Positions 7,985-16,494 of a DNA stretch of 24,705 nucleotides are shown here, in pieces (the first letter of the stretch is position 1; every line of letters begins with the position of its first letter). Source of the DNA: an uncultured Acetatifactor sp. GTDB taxonomy: Bacteria > Bacillota > Clostridia > Lachnospirales > Lachnospiraceae. The translations under genes were made by a program, and so were the position numbers. The stretch is taken from assembly GCA_910584435.1 (NCBI GenBank), contig CAJUAP010000050.1, forward strand, positions 1 through 24,705, in the 5' to 3' direction. The notes beneath the pieces were generated by a model, which saw nothing but the letters and a program-made list of their open reading frames with translations, ran no database searches and was not told the origin of the DNA.

Positions 7985-8257
7985 ATGCTTACCTGTATAT
8001 TAGATGGAAAAGAAATACAGAACCGGGAAATGCTTCATGATATTCTAATGGCTTCACTGAATTTTCCATATTGGTATGGAAGAAATTTAGACGCGTTGTA
8101 TGACTGCCTTACGGATATGCAGGAAGAGGCGGAAATCCAATTACTGCATGAAGACATTTTAAAGGAACACTTGGGTTCTTATGCCGGACCGCTGATGAAA
8201 GCAATGCACATGGCTGCAGAAGAGAATGCTGGAATTCATGTTTCCCATGTGGAGTAA
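7985..8257 (+). CDS. Barstar-family ribonuclease inhibitor
   Basis: This 90-residue cytoplasmic protein is homologous to barstar, which blocks the barnase active site. The segment YWYGRNLDALYDCLTD matches the barstar inhibitory helix; D36 and D40 correspond to barstar D35 and D39, D39 being the key contact to the RNase active site. The ATG at 7985 lies one base after the barnase stop and is preceded by GGAGAGGAA inside the barnase 3' end, so the two are translationally coupled. A TTG-initiated extension from 7958 is less likely. The pairing with an intact barnase directly upstream strongly supports an RNase/immunity role. A terminator follows immediately. Confidence 0.92.
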   Translation: MLTCILDGKEIQNREMLHDILMASLNFPYWYGRNLDALYDCLTDMQEEAEIQLLHEDILKEHLGSYAGPLMKAMHMAAEENAGIHVSHVE

Positions 8258-8273
8258 TAAATATAATATAGTT

Positions 8274-8303
8274 AAAAAGCTGCCGAAATATGGCAGCTTT
8301 TTT
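8274..8303 (+). terminator. Rho-independent terminator after barstar
   Basis: The stem AAAAAGCTGCC (8274-8284) pairs with GGCAGCTTTTT (8292-8302) across a 7-nt loop and continues into a T run. It lies 16 nt after the barstar stop and separates the barnase/barstar unit from the helicase gene. The 160 nt that follow are AT-rich with long T runs (about 8345-8385); I see no convincing promoter there. Confidence 0.9.
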
Positions 8304-8463
8304 CAGGTACAATCCTATAACACATCATATCAAATATCGGAAAAAAAGTCTAGTATTTTTTTGTTTTTTTTATATACTTTTATATACACAGCAGTTGTCC
8401 GGCTACTGTTGTGACGGGAACGGCCATGACAGTGCACAATATCATACAGGAAAGGAGAATGCG

Positions 8464-11400
8464 ATGAGCAGCGTAAGCAACAGTACACAAAAGCCTGAAG
8501 AGGAAAGGGAAGAGGATATCCTACAGAATACATCCCGGCCGGCAGAAGAGAAACATCTGTCACAAATCCTTGATGTTATTCGGAACAATCTGGACAATTA
8601 TGGAAGCCAGGTCAGCAAGATGCGGAAAGATATTAATGAAATGCTGGAGCATTATCATGATGACAATCCTGAACTGAATCTCCTTCTGAACAATACCATC
8701 ACTCTGCACGACCATATGAAAAGGGCCCTGGAACGAAATGAAAAAGCCCTGAATAAGCCTTATTTCGGCAGAATTATATTCCAGGATGAGACAATTGGCA
8801 AAGAAGAATCCCTCTATATCGGCAGAGGAGGTATTTCCAGTGATTCTACACATCAGGCTGTGGTGGATTGGCGGGCACCGGTGGCCAATGCTTATTATGA
8901 GAACGGCCTGGGAAAATGCAGCTATACTGCTCCTGGAGGGAAGCAGATTGACATTGACCTGAAACTGAAACGGACTTATGAAATTGAGGGCGGAAAACTG
9001 AAGGATTATTTTGACAGCGAAGTGATTGCAAATGATGAACTGCTGACAAAATATCTGGCCAAAAACAAACAGGCAGTGCTGGGAGAAATCGTGGCCACCA
9101 TTCAGAAAGAGCAGAACGAGATCATCCGCAAGTCTCCTTATCACAATATGATCGTCCAGGGCGTGGCAGGCTCAGGTAAAACTACCGTTGCCATGCACCG
9201 AATTTCCTTTATTCTGTATAATTATGCAGAGCGGTTCAAACCGGATGATTTCTATATTGTGGGAAGCAACCGGATTCTGTTAAATTATATTACAGGTGTT
9301 CTGCCGGATCTGGATGTACACGGCATACGCCAGATGACCATGGAACAGCTCTTTGTCAGGCTGCTGTATGAGGATTGGGATGAGAAAAAATACCGCATCA
9401 GAAAAAGCGCTCAAAATGACAATCGAGGCAGTATCAAGGGAAGTTTAAGCTGGTTCACGGATCTGAAGACATATTGCGACCGATTGGAATGGAACAGTAT
9501 CCTGAGAGACTCCATATATCTGAATCCCAGACAATTTGTAGAAGGCTGCAAGGATGGCAAAATAGGAGTCTATGATGAAACAGTATCATCTCAGGATTCC
9601 CCCGGCAGGGCAGCAGATGCAGATCATCTTGTTCTGCTGGTGGACGGAGCGGCAGTGGAGCGGTATATCCTGCAGACGCCAAAGGTGTCCATGCAGAGCA
9701 AAATCAATATGCTGAACGAACGACTGATGAACAAAGTCAGGGAGGAATTCCTGGGAAAAGGAGTAAAGTACACAGAGTCAGAGCGGAAAGCTATCTTGAA
9801 GGCATACCGGAACAGGTATGGAGGAAAGATATGGAAGGGGTCTGTTTATGAATTGTATGAAGAGTTTCTGAGGGAACAGATTGCCAAAGGAAGAGAGGTT
9901 ACAATACCCGACAGGGAATTTGACGTATATGATCTGGCGGCACTGGCTTATCTCTATAAAAGGATAAAAGAAACAGAAGTCATCAGTGAAGCACATCATA
10001 TTGTCATTGATGAAGCACAGGATTACGGTATGATGGCATACTCTGTTCTGCATTTCTGTATACAAGCCTGTACGTACACGGTCATGGGGGATGTGTCTCA
10101 GAATATTCACTTTGGTTTCGGGCTGAACGACTGGGAAGAATTAAAACAGCTGCTTCTGCCCGATCCCATGGATAATTTCGGCATATTGAAAAAGAGTTAT
10201 AGAAATACTGTGGAAATATCGGATTTTGCCACTAACATACTGCATCATGGACAGTTTTCCAGTTATCCGGTGGAACCTATTATCCGCCATGGAGAACCGG
10301 TGGAAGTACGTCAGAGTGTAAATAAAAGCCGCTTGTTCCAGGATGCGGCAGATGTCTGCAGGAAATGGCAGCAGAAGGGATTTGACACAATTGCTGTCGT
10401 CTGCAGAAACCAGGAAAGTGCAGATGAGGCAGTCAGGGCCATAGGGAAATATGTGGAGGTTATGGAGAACGACCTGGAAAGAGCCGAGTTTGGAAATGGT
10501 ATTATGGTTCTTCCGGTGGAATATACCAAGGGTCTGGAATTTGACACTGTGTTGATATTAGATCCTGACAGACAAGATTATCCGGTGGATGACGGACATG
10601 CAAAACTGCTGTATGTGGCGGCTACCCGCGCACTTCATGAGTTATGCGTACTTCATACAGGGAATCTTACAGGGCTGATTACAGATCCGTTACCGGCCGG
10701 ACTGCCGCCGGTAAGCAGCGAGGATAAAGAAGCCGGCAGTGTAAATGCGGAAGCTGCTGTAAAAGCTCCCATGAAAAGAGAACATTCCAAAGAAGAGGAA
10801 CATTCTATCGTCAAAGGGGATTCTGGCAGAATTGCGGATAAAAGCGCTGGAGGCAGGGCGCAGATACCCCAAAATGATGCATTGCCCGTAAATGCAGCAG
10901 ATAAGAATCGCACTCCGCAGAAGAGAGTGTCTGTAGTTATCAATCCGTCTTCCGGCAATAAAAAAGAGCCTGATACTAAAAAAAATCTTGATACTAAAAA
11001 GGCAGCTTGTACTCCCACAGCCGGACAGCCATCCAGACAGCCCGCATCCGGACATGCCGCGGAATACACTTCTGCAATGCCTGCCTTTGGAGATATTCCT
11101 GCCACGGAGAAGCTGTCTGTAACAGGGCATTCCAAACCGGATATGGCCGTTCGCTGGATAACAAAACAGCCGGACGGATTATATCTTCAGAGCAGGTATG
11201 GAATTCTGCGTTTAAGTCCCATAGGGAGCGCAATTGTGAGGGTTTCCTTTGTCAGAAACGGACAGCCGGACAACACCCCTCCTTTGGGCATTGCAGTCAG
11301 CCGGACAGAAAAGTATTGGATGTATAAAGATTCCGGCAGTATCGTAGAGCTGGCCACCGACGAATTATTGCTGCAGGTTGAGAAATCCACCGGGGCCGTC

Positions 11401-11835
11401 CGCTATCTCACCAGGGATAAGAAACTGCTTCTGGCCGAAAACCGAAAAGAATGCCGCCTTATGGAACAAGGGCACTCTGTAAATGCCGCCGGAGGAAATT
11501 TCCGCACATGGCTTTTTCTGGACTGGGCTAAGGAAGAACGGCTTTACAGCTTTGGCTTAAGCCTCCGCGGTACTGCACGCTATATTTCTCACGGGCCAAA
11601 TCAGGCGAAGGCTTCGGAAAACGGCAGCAGCGGAATAGAACTGCCGTTTCTGCTTTCGGATAAGGGATACGGTATTCTTATGGGAACTGTTTCTGCCGCC
11701 TTCTGCTGCGATATTCCTGCATACGGCTCTTACCTTTATACGGAAAATCCACAGCAGATGGATGTCTATTTTATTGCTGGTAAACGGCAGGAAACCATCT
11801 TAAATGCCTATGCTTACCTTTGCGGCAGATTATAA
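8464..11835 (+). CDS. helD: HelD-like superfamily I helicase fused to a GH31 N-terminal-like domain
   Basis: This 1123-residue protein has three parts. Residues 1 to about 735 are a HelD/UvrD-type ATPase: an N-terminal coiled region, Walker A GVAGSGKTT near 233, Walker B IVIDEAQD near 514, KSYRNT, VEYTKGLEFDTV and YVAATRALHEL. HelD proteins in Gram-positive bacteria bind and recycle stalled RNA polymerase. Residues about 740-890 are a low-complexity, charged Lys/Pro/Ala-rich linker. Residues about 893-1123 resemble the beta-sandwich N-terminal region of GH31 glycosidases (LYLQSRYGILRLSPIG, LPFLLSDKGYGILMG, MDVYFIAGKRQETI) and stop where the catalytic barrel would begin. The start at 8464 is preceded by GGAAAGGAG; the open frame back to 8290 lacks a site and crosses the terminator. 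The 3' end overlaps the convergent small gene by 22 nt. Confidence 0.85.
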   Translation: MSSVSNSTQKPEEEREEDILQNTSRPAEEKHLSQILDVIRNNLDNYGSQVSKMRKDINEMLEHYHDDNPELNLLLNNTITLHDHMKRALERNEKALNKPYFGRIIFQDETIGKEESLYIGRGGISSDSTHQAVVDWRAPVANAYYENGLGKCSYTAPGGKQIDIDLKLKRTYEIEGGKLKDYFDSEVIANDELLTKYLAKNKQAVLGEIVATIQKEQNEIIRKSPYHNMIVQGVAGSGKTTVAMHRISFILYNYAERFKPDDFYIVGSNRILLNYITGVLPDLDVHGIRQMTMEQLFVRLLYEDWDEKKYRIRKSAQNDNRGSIKGSLSWFTDLKTYCDRLEWNSILRDSIYLNPRQFVEGCKDGKIGVYDETVSSQDSPGRAADADHLVLLVDGAAVERYILQTPKVSMQSKINMLNERLMNKVREEFLGKGVKYTESERKAILKAYRNRYGGKIWKGSVYELYEEFLREQIAKGREVTIPDREFDVYDLAALAYLYKRIKETEVISEAHHIVIDEAQDYGMMAYSVLHFCIQACTYTVMGDVSQNIHFGFGLNDWEELKQLLLPDPMDNFGILKKSYRNTVEISDFATNILHHGQFSSYPVEPIIRHGEPVEVRQSVNKSRLFQDAADVCRKWQQKGFDTIAVVCRNQESADEAVRAIGKYVEVMENDLERAEFGNGIMVLPVEYTKGLEFDTVLILDPDRQDYPVDDGHAKLLYVAATRALHELCVLHTGNLTGLITDPLPAGLPPVSSEDKEAGSVNAEAAVKAPMKREHSKEEEHSIVKGDSGRIADKSAGGRAQIPQNDALPVNAADKNRTPQKRVSVVINPSSGNKKEPDTKKNLDTKKAACTPTAGQPSRQPASGHAAEYTSAMPAFGDIPATEKLSVTGHSKPDMAVRWITKQPDGLYLQSRYGILRLSPIGSAIVRVSFVRNGQPDNTPPLGIAVSRTEKYWMYKDSGSIVELATDELLLQVEKSTGAVRYLTRDKKLLLAENRKECRLMEQGHSVNAAGGNFRTWLFLDWAKEERLYSFGLSLRGTARYISHGPNQAKASENGSSGIELPFLLSDKGYGILMGTVSAAFCCDIPAYGSYLYTENPQQMDVYFIAGKRQETILNAYAYLCGRL

Positions 11836-12194
11836 GAAAGCGCTTCCACCCATTCTTCAATTTTCTCATCATAGTCGGCCGAAATTGCCCGGAAGATTTC
11901 TTCTGTGGTGATTCCGGCCAGTTTAGTGCCGCTTTTGTCCATGAAAATCACAACTGCCAGCAGGAATACCGCTGCCAGAAACCGCAGCTTGAAAAAGGAT
12001 ATGGGACTGCCCGCCGGTTCTATGGGGTCGCCATACATATCCCTGTAAGGATAATCATACCTTTCCGACGGAATCATGCTGTTTTTTCCATATAAAATCC
12101 GTTCTCTGTTTGACATATCGTATTGATTTTCCTGATATCTGGATCTCACCTGCTGCACCAGCCTCAATTTCTGATCCATTGTCACATCACCCAT
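11814..12194 (-). CDS. Small single-pass membrane protein of unknown function
   Basis: This 126-residue protein is not recognised. It begins with a charged, Arg/Gln/Tyr-rich segment (MDQKLRLVQQVRSRYQENQ), has one clear membrane segment (FLAAVFLLAVVIFM, about residues 74-87) and ends in a roughly 40-residue acidic, probably helical tail. I chose the second ATG of the pair, at 12194, because GAGG sits 8 nt upstream; the ATG at 12197 is too close to it. It is convergent with the helicase gene and divergent from the tldD promoter. The 22-nt overlap with the helicase C-terminus suggests tight packing. Function and topology are open. Confidence 0.7.
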   Translation of the reverse strand: MGDVTMDQKLRLVQQVRSRYQENQYDMSNRERILYGKNSMIPSERYDYPYRDMYGDPIEPAGSPISFFKLRFLAAVFLLAVVIFMDKSGTKLAGITTEEIFRAISADYDEKIEEWVEALSYNLPQR

Positions 12195-12292
12195 CATGAG
12201 CACCTCAAAAGAGAAAGAAGCTTATTAAATGTTATGGCAATGCATGGTTCTTTATGCTTATAGATACGAAAAAACAGTAAGTCGGATTTATG

Positions 12293-12321
12293 TTTACATG
12301 GTTGTTCTTTTTTGATATAAT
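12293..12321 (+). promoter_or_regulatory. Sigma-A promoter of the tldD operon
   Basis: A -35 TTTACA (12293-12298) and a consensus -10 TATAAT (12316-12321) are separated by 17 nt. They lie about 115 nt before the tldD ATG. This is the best promoter in the window and probably drives tldD and the genes that follow. Confidence 0.8.
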
Positions 12322-12436
12322 ATAGCAATATCGTTCATTGAAGCACAGCCGGAATCCAGCCGGTGAGCAAATAAATGAATCAGACAGGCGAATCAGGGCA
12401 AATAGAAGGCGAGAAAAGGAGACAAAAGGAGACAGA

Positions 12437-13867
12437 ATGAAGGTCAGGGAAAGTGAATTTATCAGGCGTAAGAAACCGGTATTAAAAAAGCTGATGGAGC
12501 GGCTGCTGGAAATATATCCCTATGTGTCGCTGCTGGCAACGGATTCCAAAGCAAAATCGTATATGGTTTCCAGGCTGAATACCGGAATCAATGAAAACAT
12601 TGTACTGACGGCCAGAGGGTTTGTAGTGAAGATATCGGATGGAAAGCATTATGCGGAGTATTCATTCAGCCGGATTTCCGAGGCGTTATTGGATGAAATT
12701 TGTGATCAGATAGCGGCGACCATTGCGCTTTCCAAAAATGCAGTGCCGGATGGAATGGCGGAAAACGAATATGTATTCCCCGAAGATGAGAGAGAAGTGT
12801 TTACCGGCAGTACGGAATATGAGATTGATCCGGAAAAAATGGGCGATGACGTGATTTTGGAGCATTTGGCCAAAATCAAGGACCGGGGCCTGGCGGTCAG
12901 TGATCAGATATTGGATTGTTCTGTCAGGTGTAATTATCAGATATATTCCAAGCTGTTTCTTTCCAGGCAGAAGGAATTGGAACAGAATGTTATGTGGATG
13001 ACTGGTTCTATCTCACTGGCGGCACCCAGGGGCGATGAAATTAAGGATTACTATAAAGGTTATTCTAATCTGGGAGGCGCGGAAATTCTGGAACAGATGG
13101 AACATGGGGTGGAGGAATGCGCCCATGTTACTTTGGAACTCCTGAAAAGCGAGCCAATGATTCCGGGAGAATACGATTGTGTCTGTGAACCGGGTGTTAC
13201 AGGAATGATTGTTCATGAAGCCTTCGGACATGGCGTGGAAATGGATATGTTCGTGAAGAAACGGGCACAGGCAGAAAATTATGTGGGAAAATATGTGGCT
13301 TCCGAACTGGTGACAATGCACGATGGCGCGTCCGCGGCAAATGAGACAGCCACGTATTTCTTTGACGATGAAGGAACTATGGCCCATGATACCATTGTAA
13401 TAGAAAAGGGTATTCTGAAACAGGGCATCAGCGATCTGCAGTCGGCATTGACTCTGGGCACGCCCCCAACCGGTAACGGCAGACGGGAGAGCTTTAAACG
13501 GAAAGCGTATACGCGTATGACCAATACTTATTTTGAAGGAGGAACCAGTACAAAAGAAGAGATGATAGCATCCATTTCGTATGGATTCCTTCTGGAAAAT
13601 GCCAGCAGCGGCATGGAAGATCCGAAAAACTGGGGGATTCAGCTCATGGTCAATATAGCCAGGGAAATACGTGACGGAAAGCTGACTGGGCGCGTTTTTT
13701 CTCCTATTGTTCTCACCGGATATGTGCCGGATCTGTTAAAATCTATTTCCATGATGTCAGGACATGTGATTTTAGGCGGAGGCGGTTTCTGCGGAAAAGG
13801 CTATAAAGAATGGGTGAAGGTATCTGACGGCGGACCCTATATGAAGGCGAAGATTCGATTGGGGTAA
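12437..13867 (+). CDS. tldD: TldD-family zinc metalloprotease
   Basis: This 476-residue TldD-type peptidase carries the modified zinc motif HEAFGHGVEMD (His260, Glu261, His265). A C-terminal Gly-rich stretch with a cysteine (GGGGFCGKGYKEW) matches the family's third zinc-ligand region. TldD works as a heterodimer with TldE/PmbA to degrade or trim unfolded and ribosomally made peptides (for example microcin B17 and CcdA in E. coli). The tldE partner is downstream, but 327 nt away rather than overlapping. The ATG at 12437 has AAAGGAGAC upstream; the open frame to 12338 has no such site. No precursor peptide gene was seen nearby. Confidence 0.92.
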   Translation: MKVRESEFIRRKKPVLKKLMERLLEIYPYVSLLATDSKAKSYMVSRLNTGINENIVLTARGFVVKISDGKHYAEYSFSRISEALLDEICDQIAATIALSKNAVPDGMAENEYVFPEDEREVFTGSTEYEIDPEKMGDDVILEHLAKIKDRGLAVSDQILDCSVRCNYQIYSKLFLSRQKELEQNVMWMTGSISLAAPRGDEIKDYYKGYSNLGGAEILEQMEHGVEECAHVTLELLKSEPMIPGEYDCVCEPGVTGMIVHEAFGHGVEMDMFVKKRAQAENYVGKYVASELVTMHDGASAANETATYFFDDEGTMAHDTIVIEKGILKQGISDLQSALTLGTPPTGNGRRESFKRKAYTRMTNTYFEGGTSTKEEMIASISYGFLLENASSGMEDPKNWGIQLMVNIAREIRDGKLTGRVFSPIVLTGYVPDLLKSISMMSGHVILGGGGFCGKGYKEWVKVSDGGPYMKAKIRLG

Positions 13868-14004
13868 GTGTGAACGGAATGAAGATTTTCTAAGCGGTCA
13901 AAGTACGCCCGTTAAGAAAATCTAAATCATTCCGGGAAGAATGCAAGGGCAGCATTCTTCCGAGCGTGTTCTTTGCGCTTTGTTTGCACCAATTGTTTGA
14001 GCCG
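13868..14004 (+). repeat. Two-hairpin element, copy 1 (tldD-tldE gap)
   Basis: Starting at the tldD stop codon (TAAGTGTGAA), a long imperfect hairpin pairs 13876-13897 with 13908-13933. It is followed one base later by a perfect 10-bp hairpin, GGAAGAATGC (13935-13944) with 13952-13961, loop AAGGGCA. The tail reads CACCAATTGTTTGAGCCG. The same layout recurs in copy 2 with compensated base changes. It has no T run, so it is not a simple terminator. Confidence 0.8.
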
Positions 14005-14023
14005 ACTGCATCGGCATGGAAGT

Positions 14024-14130
14024 AAGTGTGAAGAGAATTTCTAAGTCTGCAAAAGACACAGACAAAGAAATTCTAAAACTTCACACCGAAGAACGCAAGA
14101 ACAGCGTTCTTCACCGATTGTTTGTGTCGC
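14024..14130 (+). repeat. Two-hairpin element, copy 2
   Basis: It starts again with AAGTGTGAA. The long imperfect hairpin pairs 14026-14049 with 14059-14086, and the short perfect one pairs GAAGAACGC (14088-14096) with 14104-14112, loop AAGAACA. The tail CACCGATTGTTTG matches copy 1. Between this copy and the tldE start lies GC-rich DNA in which CCCGCC and GGCGGG could pair (about 14147-14171). Confidence 0.8.
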
Positions 14131-14194
14131 TAAGAGGGGGCGAAGCCCGCCTATTTGGGCGGCATGGCGGGAAGTGTTAGAAAGGAGAGTTGCT

Positions 14195-15484
14195 TTGATT
14201 GAGCTTATTAGAAATGTATTGAAACAGGCAGGAATAGCTGATTATACGATTAATGAATCCGCACAGGAATCGGTGGAATGTTTTTTTATCCGCCGTAATC
14301 TGGACTTAAAGCGGCGGACAGATTTATTGGAATATACGGTGACTGTGTTCTGTCCTTTTGAGAAAAAAGAAGCATCCGGAGACGGAAAACGGATGCTGGG
14401 GTCCTCTTCGGTACAGATATACCCGGAGATGGAGGAAGATGAGATTGCAGCGGCCATCAGGTCTGCTTATCATGCTGCTTCATTTGTAGCCAATCCCTGG
14501 TATGAATTAGTGACGGGAACAGCGGAGGCATTCGTGCCGTCAAAAGGGACACTTGCAGGACGCAGTCCGGAAGAGAATATGAAGGAAATGGTGCAGGCAC
14601 TGTTCGCATCTGACACACAGGAGAATGTGTTTTTAAATTCCGCAGAAATTTTTTCTAAAAGAATTGTAAATAGGATTGTAAATGCCAGAGGCGTGGATGT
14701 AAGTTATGAGATCTGTGAAGTGTCCGGAGAATATGTGGTACAGTGTGTGTCACCTCAGGATGTGGAAACTTATCATAATTTCTCCTATCGTGATTTGGAT
14801 ACGGAAGCGTTTCGTAAGGATGTGGAAGAAGCATTAGAAATGACATTGGCCAGAGCCAGAGCAGCTGCTGCGCCCAAGGCGGGAACCTATAGGGTCATCC
14901 TGTCGGGAGAGCAGATGAGAACCTTTTTTGAGTATTATGTGGACCGTTCCGATTCCGGTATGATTTACCAGAAATATTCCGGTTATGAAACAGGAATGCA
15001 GGTACAGGGAGATTCTGTCAAAGGGGATGCCCTGACAATCATTTTAAAAGCCATGGATCCTTACAGTCTGGAAGGATTGCCCATGAGGGATCGAACATTG
15101 CTGGAGGATGGGATACTGCGCACAATTCACGGAAACAGTCGATTTGCATATTATCTGGGAATAGAACCTACCGGTACGTATCGAAGCGTGTCGGTGCCTG
15201 TGGGACATGTGCCTCTTTCTGAGATGGAATCCGGTGCCTGTCTGCATGTTGTCAGTTTCTCGGATTTTCAGATGGATTCGTTTACGGGACATTTCGGGGG
15301 CGAGATACGGCTGGCATTTTTGTGCGATGGCCAGACGGTAACTCCGGTGACAGGCGGTTCCATCAATGGCAGCATTATGGAGGTACAGGACAATATGGTA
15401 TTTTCTAAGGAGCGGTATAAGAACGGGTATTATGAAGGGCCTTTTGCCGTAAGTCTGGAAGGGATTCAGGTGGCCGGGGCGTAA
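14195..15484 (+). CDS. pmbA: TldE/PmbA-family partner of TldD
   Basis: A 429-residue protein of the TldD/PmbA fold without the HExxxH zinc motif, as expected for the non-catalytic TldE subunit that completes the heterodimer. Recognisable parts are GDSVKGDALTI, the segment around RDRTLLEDGIL, and the C-terminal GGEIRLAF and GSINGSIMEV strands. The start chosen is TTG at 14195 with AAAGGAG 7 nt upstream; a GTG at 14174 is in frame but precedes that site. Located after tldD and 65 nt before the MoxR gene, so it may be co-transcribed with both. Confidence 0.85.
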   Translation: MIELIRNVLKQAGIADYTINESAQESVECFFIRRNLDLKRRTDLLEYTVTVFCPFEKKEASGDGKRMLGSSSVQIYPEMEEDEIAAAIRSAYHAASFVANPWYELVTGTAEAFVPSKGTLAGRSPEENMKEMVQALFASDTQENVFLNSAEIFSKRIVNRIVNARGVDVSYEICEVSGEYVVQCVSPQDVETYHNFSYRDLDTEAFRKDVEEALEMTLARARAAAAPKAGTYRVILSGEQMRTFFEYYVDRSDSGMIYQKYSGYETGMQVQGDSVKGDALTIILKAMDPYSLEGLPMRDRTLLEDGILRTIHGNSRFAYYLGIEPTGTYRSVSVPVGHVPLSEMESGACLHVVSFSDFQMDSFTGHFGGEIRLAFLCDGQTVTPVTGGSINGSIMEVQDNMVFSKERYKNGYYEGPFAVSLEGIQVAGA

Positions 15485-15549
15485 GGGCATCGGTTATTTT
15501 CCGGCAGTTCCTGATAGAAAACAAGAATAAGAATAGAGATAATAGGATA

Positions 15550-16494
15550 ATGGATGGAAAACAATTTGGGGACAAAGTCCTCGCTAATATTGCAAAGGTA
15601 ATTGTAGGAAAGAAGGAGACGGCCAGGCTGCTTCTGACGGCATTGCTGGCTGACGGGCATGTGCTGCTGGAGGATGTGCCCGGTACGGGCAAAACGAAGC
15701 TTGCCAAGACGCTGGCTAAGAGCATCCGTGCAGATTTTTCCAGAATACAGTTTACACCGGATCTGCTGCCGAGCGATGTGACGGGTATCAATGTGTATGA
15801 CAGGCAGAAGAACCAGTTTGTTCTGCGGAAAGGGCCGGTTTTTACCAATATTCTCCTGGCAGATGAAATCAATCGTGCCACGCCCAGAACCCAGGCAGGT
15901 TTGCTGGAGTGTATGGAAGAGCGGCAGGTAACAATTGACGGTGGGACATACATTCCCGGAAAGCCCTTTTTCGTGATTGCAACTCAGAACCCGGTGGAAA
16001 CCACCGGAACTTTTCCTCTGCCCGAAGCACAGACGGATCGTTTTATGATGCGGCTTTCCATGGGATTGCCGGACAAAGCGGAAGAACTTGCCATTTTAGA
16101 GAAATATATGGAGAAGGAACCTCTGCATGAACTGGAAAGTGTTCTGACACTGGAAGAACTTGCACAGGCCAGGGCAGAAGCCGGTAAAGTTTTCGTGCAC
16201 AAATGTGTACAGGAATATATGATAGATATCATAGGAGCTACCCGGAAGGGGGAACAGATGATTATGGGGGTCAGCCCCAGGGGAAGCCTTGCCCTCCTGC
16301 GCTGCGCGAAAGCCTATGCGTATCTGGACGGCAGAACCTATGTGTCGCCGGATGATATCAAGGCATTGGCTGTTCCTGTATTGGCGCATCGTATTGTGCT
16401 GGGATATGGTATGGGAAGTGCGGACGGCGCAGGGAAATTAGTGGAGAATATTATTTCTTCCACACCTGTTCCCACTGAGGAATTCAAAAAATGA
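15550..16494 (+). CDS. MoxR-type AAA+ ATPase
   Basis: This 314-residue AAA+ protein of the MoxR group has Walker A EDVPGTGKTKLAK (near residues 40-52), Walker B ILLADEINRATPRTQAGLLE (near 100-120), sensor 1 in VIATQNPVE and the arginine finger region GTFPLPEAQTDRF. MoxR ATPases act as chaperones that mature neighbouring proteins, usually encoded with DUF58 proteins, as here. The stop overlaps the DUF58 start (ATGA), indicating translational coupling. The Shine-Dalgarno sequence is weak (AGGATA very close to the ATG). Confidence 0.92.
   Translation: MDGKQFGDKVLANIAKVIVGKKETARLLLTALLADGHVLLEDVPGTGKTKLAKTLAKSIRADFSRIQFTPDLLPSDVTGINVYDRQKNQFVLRKGPVFTNILLADEINRATPRTQAGLLECMEERQVTIDGGTYIPGKPFFVIATQNPVETTGTFPLPEAQTDRFMMRLSMGLPDKAEELAILEKYMEKEPLHELESVLTLEELAQARAEAGKVFVHKCVQEYMIDIIGATRKGEQMIMGVSPRGSLALLRCAKAYAYLDGRTYVSPDDIKALAVPVLAHRIVLGYGMGSADGAGKLVENIISSTPVPTEEFKK

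Noticed and set aside
3640..8257. ABC exporter as dedicated transporter of the barnase
   Set aside because: The RNase has its own Sec-type lipoprotein signal, and the exporter lacks a peptidase domain; proximity alone is weak evidence.
8290..8463. N-terminal extension of the helicase frame by 58 residues
   Set aside because: It overlaps the barstar terminator, has low-complexity Phe-rich translation and no ribosome site, while ATG 8464 has GGAAAGGAG.
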